A DNA stretch of 10,000 bases. Origin: Candidatus Hydrogenedens sp. (GTDB lineage Bacteria > Hydrogenedentota > Hydrogenedentia > Hydrogenedentales > Hydrogenedentaceae). The number at the start of each line of letters is the position of its first letter. The first letter of the stretch is position 1. Shown in pieces: positions 1 to 5,450 of this stretch. Both the position numbers and the translations under genes were made by a program. The DNA lies in contig JAIWNQ010000162.1 of assembly GCA_020216745.1 (NCBI GenBank), positions 1 to 10,000 of the forward strand. The letters run 5' to 3'. The notes beneath the pieces were generated by a model. The model saw only the letters and a list, made by a program, of their open reading frames with translations, was not told the DNA's origin and did not search any database.

Positions 1-135
1 ACAGAAATAAAATTTCTTAATTAACACCAAAAATTTCAATTTTTTAAATTATATTTAACATTTAACGTTATAATATTAATAGTAGTATATTGTTATATTT
101 ACAGTAATAAATATTTAATTAAGGAGTTTGGGTAT

Positions 136-762
136 ATGAAGAAGTATATGAGTGTTATTGGATTTTGTCTGGCGATGTTGATGTTTGTGCAAGGATGTGA
201 GCAGGTAGGTGATTTGTCGAAGGATATGATTAAGGCGAGGCAGGTATATCGTTGGTGGCGTGGGTTGCAATTGGCTTATTCACCGAAAAATGTTGTTTTT
301 ACTACAAATGATGTTATGGATGGTATTAAAAAGGAGTTTCGGGTCTGGAATAGATTTCTGATTGGGACGAGAATGGAGTTTATAGTTCAACCGATGGAGG
401 AGTGGATTGTTGTTGCTCCTGATGAAGGTGTATCTACGGGACCGTGGGATAGGGAGGCTATCTCTGTGAAGTTGGATAATTCCGTACTTGGAATGGTGTC
501 AAACACCTCTCCGTTGGAGTCAGTAATAAAAATAAAGGTATTGGACGGTGTGGAGAGAGAGGTTAAAGTACGAGTAGTTAGTAACCTTAATGTTTCAGGA
601 GAAGGGATTCAGGATAGAGACCGTGAAAGAACTCGCGATAGGTTGAATGAAAATCAACGAGAAGGGAATAATAACGGGGGTAATAATAGCAACGTGGATA
701 ATGGTAGAAACAATGGTGCAAATGGTAGAAATAGAGGCGGAAATGGTAGAGGTGAAAATTAG
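136..762 (+). CDS. Putative lipoprotein of unknown function with Asn/Gly/Arg-rich C-terminal repeat tail
   Basis: I do not recognise the family. The 208-residue product starts with a basic, hydrophobic signal sequence (residues 1-20) ending in VQGC, so Cys21 is a plausible lipidation site. Glu at +2 does not signal inner-membrane retention in the enterobacterial rule, so an outer-membrane or surface location is possible. Residues about 22-150 look globular, Trp/Val-rich and mixed alpha/beta. Residues about 158-208 are low complexity: first Arg/Asp/Glu-rich (DRDRERTRDR), then Asn/Gly/Arg-rich, ending in seven-residue NGRNxGx units. The start at 136 is supported by AAGGAG at 121-126, nine bases upstream. 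It stands alone, ending 58 bp from the converging cardiolipin synthase gene; I see no clear terminator between them. Its coding strand is unusually G-rich over C. A secreted lipoprotein is likely; the function is unknown. Confidence 0.8.
   Translation: MKKYMSVIGFCLAMLMFVQGCEQVGDLSKDMIKARQVYRWWRGLQLAYSPKNVVFTTNDVMDGIKKEFRVWNRFLIGTRMEFIVQPMEEWIVVAPDEGVSTGPWDREAISVKLDNSVLGMVSNTSPLESVIKIKVLDGVEREVKVRVVSNLNVSGEGIQDRDRERTRDRLNENQREGNNNGGNNSNVDNGRNNGANGRNRGGNGRGEN
679..759 (+). repeat. In-gene 21-bp tandem repeat coding NGRN-type heptapeptides
   Basis: The 9-mer aatggtaga starts at 700, 721 and 742, an exact 21-bp (seven-codon) period. It encodes NGRNNGA, NGRNRGG and the partial NGRGEN before the stop. 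Upstream, 679-699 is a less regular AAT/GGT-rich stretch of the same character. The period is a multiple of three, so gain or loss of a unit would keep the frame. Confidence 0.75.
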
Positions 763-820
763 TAACGGTTTTAATATAAATTTAGAGTTTGTGTTGACAA
801 ATAACCAAGTTTGTAATTTG

Positions 821-2227
821 CTATATTAGAGGTGCGATGAGGAGACTGAGATTCTCGAGCCAGATTTGATATGTATTGTCGGAGAGTGAGGATATCTTTT
901 TTGAATTATTCATGAGTTGATAAGTCCAGCCTGCAACAGCATCAATTTCATTTGGGGAGTAGTGGAACAGTGCAATTTCAAAGTTGAGATACATACTGCG
1001 AATATCTAAATTGGGCGAACCAGTTACAGCAAGAAATCGGTCAAATACAAGTAATTTAGAGTGCACCATGCCTTTCTCATAAAACCATATATTCGCACCG
1101 CTATCGAGGAGTTCGCGAAGGGCAGGACCACGAGCAAAATCGGCTACCCTGTGGTTGGAATGTTTGGGCATAATGATAGAAACATCTACTCCTGCTCGTG
1201 CTTGGAGGTTAAGTGCTTTTAAGATGGGTTCATCTGGGACGAAGTAGGGTGTAACAATCCAGATTCGTTCCTTTGCTTCCATACATGCGGTTAGTATGGC
1301 ATCATATAGGGTGTCTTCGGAAACATCAGGACCGCTGGCGACAACTTGCACAAGCCCTGGAAGGGAGTGGGCATTCGTCTCGGTATTGAAAGAATCTGTT
1401 TTGGGTTCTGGCAGTTCTTTCTCTGTTGTGAAATACCAATCGCTACGAAATACTTGTTCAATATCGTAAATGGCTTCCCCTTTTAAGAAGACTGTATTAT
1501 CCAGGAATCTTTTGGGCGAAGGCACAGGACCCATAAAATTATCCGAGAGATTCATCCCACCTATCATGGCAATGGTTCCATCGACAATCACAATTTTTCG
1601 GTGATTGCGAAGGTTTGCAGACCATTTCCGTCGTAAGGGTAGAACGGGTAGAAAGAAACCCACTTCTCCACCTGATTGTATTAAGTGTGCAAGTGTTTTT
1701 TTTGTAACAGTTAGACATCCAAGGCTATCTAATAGCAAACATACTCGAATCCCTTGCTTGGCTTTTTCTGCTAATGCATTGATGATACTCAAACCTGTTT
1801 TATCCTTGCCCAAAATAAAGGTTGTGCAATAAATGTACTCTTTTGCTTCATTTATAATTTGTATCAATCTGTTATAGGCTTCAACACCATCAAACGAGAA
1901 TAATACGGAATGTGTCCGTCGTATGGGAGGCATGCCAGATGATAAAAGGACTCGTTCTATTGGATTTTTTATGGGTTGCTCAGGTTTTATGCTTGGGGTA
2001 GCATATAGAGGTTCTTTTCGATTAATCTTCTTGGCTATTTTTCTGCCTCCGAATATGAAATACAAAGGGACGCTGATATATGGAGCAAAGAGAATCGCTA
2101 CAACCCATGATATAGCACCGCCAGGACGACGATGTTCGCTGACAATTTTAAGGATAAGGAACACCGCAAATAGAAACCCGACGACTGTAAAAAAATGTTC
2201 AACTAAGAGTTGATAGATAATAGTCAT
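821..2227 (-). CDS. cls: Cardiolipin synthase (phospholipase D superfamily)
   Basis: This membrane enzyme is expected to make cardiolipin by phosphatidyl transfer, usually from two phosphatidylglycerols. Two N-terminal hydrophobic segments (about residues 10-30 and 38-59) match the usual Cls anchor. Two complete HKD motifs follow: H209-K211-D216 with downstream GGMNLSD, and H389-K391-D396 followed by TGSPNLDIRSMYLNFE, typical of Cls. The C-terminus (ENLSLLIAPLI) resembles the normal Cls end, and 468 residues is close to the usual 470-510. The gene lies 25 bp downstream of the dsbD-like gene on the same strand, so co-transcription is likely. Unlike its neighbours it has no recognisable Shine-Dalgarno before its ATG, so expression may depend on reinitiation after the upstream stop. 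The family call is firm; the exact lipid substrates (PG+PG or PG+PE) cannot be told from sequence. Confidence 0.93.
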   Translation of the reverse strand: MTIIYQLLVEHFFTVVGFLFAVFLILKIVSEHRRPGGAISWVVAILFAPYISVPLYFIFGGRKIAKKINRKEPLYATPSIKPEQPIKNPIERVLLSSGMPPIRRTHSVLFSFDGVEAYNRLIQIINEAKEYIYCTTFILGKDKTGLSIINALAEKAKQGIRVCLLLDSLGCLTVTKKTLAHLIQSGGEVGFFLPVLPLRRKWSANLRNHRKIVIVDGTIAMIGGMNLSDNFMGPVPSPKRFLDNTVFLKGEAIYDIEQVFRSDWYFTTEKELPEPKTDSFNTETNAHSLPGLVQVVASGPDVSEDTLYDAILTACMEAKERIWIVTPYFVPDEPILKALNLQARAGVDVSIIMPKHSNHRVADFARGPALRELLDSGANIWFYEKGMVHSKLLVFDRFLAVTGSPNLDIRSMYLNFEIALFHYSPNEIDAVAGWTYQLMNNSKKISSLSDNTYQIWLENLSLLIAPLI

Positions 2228-2252
2228 AGATTACATCGTAACAAATTGAATA

Positions 2253-4028
2253 TTATTTTTCTTTTGGTTTAAGTATGATAAATGTTGGTAGACCTAACAC
2301 TTCAAAATGGTCGAGAACTTTTCGGGTTTCGGGTGCATCGGGGTTTTCTGCTTGGTATTTAATTTTGACAAAGTTGCTCAGCTTCTGTTGAACTGTTTCG
2401 TCAGGTAAAACAGTCTTATTCATGACAAGGCAATTTTTACACCATGTTGCCCAAAAGTCAATAATAACAGGCTGGTTTGTTGTTTTTGCTTCGTTTAATC
2501 CTTCTGCTAATGAAGTACGCCAACCTTCTGTGATTTGTTCTGTCTGGATACTTCCTATGTTAAACAATGAATAGGTTGTGTATCCATAATAACCTGCAAG
2601 ACAAAGTAAGAACACACCAAAGGCGTATTTAACGTATTCCATCCATTTGCCAGGTTTGGGTAGAAGTGTCATACCCGCACCTAACACAGGCCAGGGCAAA
2701 GCCATTCCTACACCTAATAATAAAGGGAGGAAGAGAGCAGAAGAATAACCCTGACTATATAAATCCTGTGCTTGCAGTATTGTAGATATAACCACAGGAG
2801 CCACGCAAGCACCTGCTAATAATGCAGACACTCCGCCCATAAATAAGGCGACGAAGAAACTTCCCTTTGTGTTTCTGCGGAAGCCGAGATAGGATTGGAA
2901 TCGTGAAAAATCGATGATAATAAAGTCAAACATGGCTAATGCTAATATAATGAATAATAATGTTATCAAGCCATTGAACCAGTAGGTTGAGTTGATAGCA
3001 CCAAATGTTTTGGAAATGCCTAAAACAACTGCAATACCTAACCCACCGTAGACAAGAGAGATTCCTAATCCATAGGCTAAACCGAGTAAAAACCCGCGTA
3101 TGCGTGAGCCTGCCCGTGCTCCTGCACCAATAATCGCCAGATTTAATGGGATTACAGGTAATACACACGGAGTAAGATTTAAAGCAAGTCCACCGATGAG
3201 AATGATAAATAGTAGGGAAATAATGCTACGATTGCCTTTTTTAGAGACTGTGGCGGAGCCTTCTTGCTCAGTAGATTCTATGAATCGTATAAATTCATTT
3301 CGATTGGCGTAACCATCTAATCGGGATACGATATGAAAATCGTTTATAAGTTCTTCCCAGGTTCCTTGGTCAGAAACCATCGTGCTTTTTGGGGATGATG
3401 AAGTTTGGTCGGAAAGTTTTTCTTGTTGGGCTGTTTTTTTTTCGGGAAGGGATTCTGCTTTGTCCCATTGTATAGATTTTATTTTTTGTTGTATATTGTC
3501 GTTCGCTGGGATAGAATTATCACCTAAATTTAGGGATAATTTAACTGGGATAGACGTTGGAGGAAGACATTGTCGGTCATTACATGCTTGATATTTCAGG
3601 GAGCCTACTAATTCTATCAAATTACGGTTTTCAATATTCGGTAGAACTATGAGTTCGATACCAATGAAGAAATCATTTTCAAATACAGATAATGGCTCTG
3701 ATGAAAAGGATAAGTTCACTTCTTTAGAAGGAGGATATACTATTTTTATTAGTTGGATTGAAGGATTTTCTTCAAACAGAAGTTCTGTGGGTATTAAAAA
3801 TTCATCTAAAGGTTTATTACTATTAATATGCCATTCAGCTTCTAATTGAAATTGTATTGCTATTTTAACAGGGAGTTCTGGTTTTATGGTGTCATATTCT
3901 GCAAAGACGTTATAACTTATTTGAGGTTCTTTAGAAGGTTTTTGCCATTGAGCCATTGTATTTATAGTAATAGAAGATAGGAAAACAGATATAAAAATAG
4001 TAATAAGATAGAATTTTGTTTTCTTCAT
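2253..4028 (-). CDS. dsbD: DsbD-like thiol:disulfide interchange protein with shortened thioredoxin domain
   Basis: DsbD-type proteins carry electrons from cytoplasmic thioredoxin across the inner membrane to periplasmic thiol partners. The order here is: signal peptide (about 1-26, ending TMA-Q); N-terminal Ig-like domain (about 35-167) with Cys149 and Cys154 in CNDRQC; hydrophilic linker (about 168-265); CcdA-like membrane domain (about 268-489, seven to eight helices) with Cys288 in LTPCVLP and Cys408 in AGACVAP; and a thioredoxin-like domain (about 500-591) with WCKNC (Cys530/Cys533) and cis-Pro581 in GLPT. All three redox pairs are present. The odd point is the end: only nine residues follow LPT, where E. 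coli DsbD has about 34, so the last strand and helix seem missing. Neither other frame past the stop restores a thioredoxin tail. The start is supported by AAAGGA (4035-4040) six bases upstream. A paralogous ScsB-type role is possible. Confidence 0.9.
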   Translation of the reverse strand: MKKTKFYLITIFISVFLSSITINTMAQWQKPSKEPQISYNVFAEYDTIKPELPVKIAIQFQLEAEWHINSNKPLDEFLIPTELLFEENPSIQLIKIVYPPSKEVNLSFSSEPLSVFENDFFIGIELIVLPNIENRNLIELVGSLKYQACNDRQCLPPTSIPVKLSLNLGDNSIPANDNIQQKIKSIQWDKAESLPEKKTAQQEKLSDQTSSSPKSTMVSDQGTWEELINDFHIVSRLDGYANRNEFIRFIESTEQEGSATVSKKGNRSIISLLFIILIGGLALNLTPCVLPVIPLNLAIIGAGARAGSRIRGFLLGLAYGLGISLVYGGLGIAVVLGISKTFGAINSTYWFNGLITLLFIILALAMFDFIIIDFSRFQSYLGFRRNTKGSFFVALFMGGVSALLAGACVAPVVISTILQAQDLYSQGYSSALFLPLLLGVGMALPWPVLGAGMTLLPKPGKWMEYVKYAFGVFLLCLAGYYGYTTYSLFNIGSIQTEQITEGWRTSLAEGLNEAKTTNQPVIIDFWATWCKNCLVMNKTVLPDETVQQKLSNFVKIKYQAENPDAPETRKVLDHFEVLGLPTFIILKPKEK

Positions 4029-4190
4029 AATATGTCCTTTTACTAAAACAATTTTATATAATTAAGGTATTCTATTGTTCTTAAAATAAATAAGTAAAAC
4101 AAAATGTGATTAATATGGGTCTAAAATCCAATCATAATTTTAACGAAAATAGAACCAAAATTATTCTAACATAATATAAGGAGTATCTAT
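4029..4190. promoter_or_regulatory. Divergent intergenic region between dsbD-like and deacetylase genes
   Basis: These 162 AT-rich bases separate two divergent genes and so should hold promoters for both. Leftward, AAAGGA (complement of 4035-4040) serves the dsbD-like gene. Rightward, AAGGAG at 4178-4183 sits seven bases before the deacetylase ATG. I could not pair a good -10 with a -35 in either direction, so exact promoters are not called. No hairpin or operator-like palindrome stands out. Confidence 0.45.
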
Positions 4191-5168
4191 ATGAGAAACA
4201 AAGTTTTGTTTTTTATTATGTGTTTAACAATCACCGTTTCTGTTTGTGCTCAGGACCAACCAAAGAAAATTCCTTTGGTTGAACGATTGGGATTTCCACC
4301 TAACGCAAAAGTATTGATTATTAATGCGGATGATTTCGGAATGAATCATGCAACCAATATGGCGACGATTCGGGCTTTGAGAGTGGGTGGTGTTACTTCA
4401 TCAACTGTGATGGTTCCCTGTCCATGGTTTCCAGAAGCGGTGAGTTTAATCAAGGAAAATCCAAAAGCCAGCGTAGGTGTGCATACGACATTAACCAGTG
4501 AATGGGGAAAATATAAATGGGGTCCTGTATTGGGAAGGACTGCGGTTCCAAGTTTATGTGATGAGATGGGCTACTTCTATGCAGATGTGCCCTTTGTGTA
4601 TTTAAATGCAAAACCTGAAGAAGCAGAGAAAGAAGTTCGAGCACAGATAGATAAGGCTTTATCCGCGGGGATTGATGTAACACATATTGATTCTCATATG
4701 GGCACATTACAATATGCACCAGGGTACCACGAAATATATATCAAAATTGCAAAAGATTATAATTTGCCCTGTCGTATGGCAGGTCGTGAATTAATGAAAA
4801 AATACGGTGGTGAGTATTTAATAGATAAAGCAGATGAATTAGGTGTTTTACATCCCGATGAACTATTTATGGATGACCCACCAACGATTGAAGCAACTGA
4901 AAGTTGGTGGAAAGAACGATTAGCACAAATTCCTGAAGGCAAAGTATCTGAAATTTATATTCATTGTGGTGAATTGACCCCTGAAATGAAGGCTACTACA
5001 GGTTCCGCAGGTCGCAGAACAGCGGATACAGAATTCTTCTGCAAACCAGAAACACGGGAGTACATCAAATCGCTTGGAATAGAATTGATAAGTTATAAAG
5101 AATTGCGTTACCTCCAACGGGAAGGAAAACCCATGCCTCGTGTTCAATACGGCTGGGCAACAGAATAG
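4191..5168 (+). CDS. Secreted YdjC/ChbG-family carbohydrate deacetylase
   Basis: YdjC/ChbG proteins are metal-dependent enzymes that remove N-acetyl groups from sugars; E. coli ChbG acts on chitobiose derivatives and HpnK is a relative. The family is shown by ADDFG near the N-terminus (Asp47, Asp48), VGVHTTLT (His98), HIDSHMGT (His165, Asp167, His169) and a late IYIHCGE (His258). These place the usual Asp/His metal and catalytic residues in order. Residues 1-20 form a signal peptide ending VCA-Q, so export is likely; Cys19 is not in a good lipobox. E. coli ChbG is cytoplasmic, so the substrate here may be extracellular or periplasmic glycan. Length (325) is a little above the roughly 250-300 usual for the family, mostly from the signal sequence and C-terminus. 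AAGGAG at 4178-4183 fixes the start. The gene is monocistronic, closed by the terminator at 5197-5228. The actual substrate cannot be inferred. Confidence 0.87.
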   Translation: MRNKVLFFIMCLTITVSVCAQDQPKKIPLVERLGFPPNAKVLIINADDFGMNHATNMATIRALRVGGVTSSTVMVPCPWFPEAVSLIKENPKASVGVHTTLTSEWGKYKWGPVLGRTAVPSLCDEMGYFYADVPFVYLNAKPEEAEKEVRAQIDKALSAGIDVTHIDSHMGTLQYAPGYHEIYIKIAKDYNLPCRMAGRELMKKYGGEYLIDKADELGVLHPDELFMDDPPTIEATESWWKERLAQIPEGKVSEIYIHCGELTPEMKATTGSAGRRTADTEFFCKPETREYIKSLGIELISYKELRYLQREGKPMPRVQYGWATE

Positions 5169-5196
5169 AGAAAAATAAAAAGGGAATATATTTTTG

Positions 5197-5228
5197 TAGG
5201 TCCTATATTTAATAGGACCTATTTTTTT
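5197..5228 (+). terminator. Rho-independent terminator after deacetylase gene
   Basis: A perfect 10-bp stem (taggtcctat at 5197-5206 with ataggaccta at 5212-5221) encloses a 5-base loop (attta) and is followed directly by seven Ts (5222-5228). It lies 28 bp after the deacetylase stop. It isolates that gene from the fad operon downstream. Confidence 0.93.
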
Positions 5229-5433
5229 GAATTTAAGCAAAAAACTAAGTAGTTATTATAAAATTGCTAAAATCTTTGAGAATGAAATCTATAATATTAA
5301 AAATAGGAGGTATTTTTTGGTAGTTAGTAATTAATTTGCATTTTCAATTTGCAGATAGTATTATAAATGTTGTATAACGAACGGTAAGTATAGATAACAT
5401 TATGTTGTTTGTAAATTAACATTTAACCTTGTC
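5229..5433 (+). promoter_or_regulatory. Leader and promoter region of the fad operon
   Basis: About 205 AT-rich bases lie between the terminator and the fadN-like ribosome binding site; the fad promoter should be here. A perfect TATAAT at 5290-5295 lacks a good -35 at normal spacing. A weaker pair is TTGCAT (5336-5341) and TATTAT (5359-5364) with 17-bp spacing. A strong AGGAGGT at 5305-5311 stands before a five-codon TTG-started reading frame (5317-5334), unlinked to any gene. An 11-base palindrome, AACATTATGTT, occurs at 5396-5406. I recognise no known fatty-acid regulator site or riboswitch. The region's role as leader is inferred from position. Confidence 0.4.
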
Positions 5434-5440
5434 AGAGGAG
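5434..5440 (+). promoter_or_regulatory. Ribosome binding site deciding the fadN-like start
   Basis: AGAGGAG ends one base before an ATG at 5442 and ten bases before a second in-frame ATG at 5451. A one-base gap is too short for initiation, so the second ATG is the better start. The protein would then begin MREIRKAAVLGSG, close to the first strand of the Rossmann fold as expected. Confidence 0.7.
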
Positions 5441-5450
5441 AATGAAACTC

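Noticed and set aside
69..74. Perfect TATAAT upstream of the lipoprotein gene as a promoter -10
   Set aside because: No -35-like hexamer at 16-18 bp upstream (46-51 reads aaatta), and the whole region is AT-rich, so a TATAAT is expected by chance.
763..820. Possible bidirectional terminator between the lipoprotein gene and cls
   Set aside because: Only a 5-bp acaaa/tttgt pairing with an 8-base loop and no T-run could be found.
794..827. TTGACA at 794-799 as a promoter between the convergent genes
   Set aside because: The best -10 (tatatt, 822-827) is 22 bp away, and any transcript would run antisense into cls; no gene would be served.
647..829. 60-codon open frame overlapping the lipoprotein tail
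   Set aside because: It is an alternate-frame reading of the repeat region with repetitive Met/Val/Glu content and no ribosome binding site.
4757..4942. Minus-strand open frames inside the deacetylase, fad and thiolase genes
   Set aside because: They are shadows opposite clearly coding genes, with no ribosome binding sites or family motifs.
5442..5450. ATG at 5442 as the start of the fadN-like gene
   Set aside because: It lies one base from the Shine-Dalgarno; the in-frame ATG at 5451 has workable spacing.
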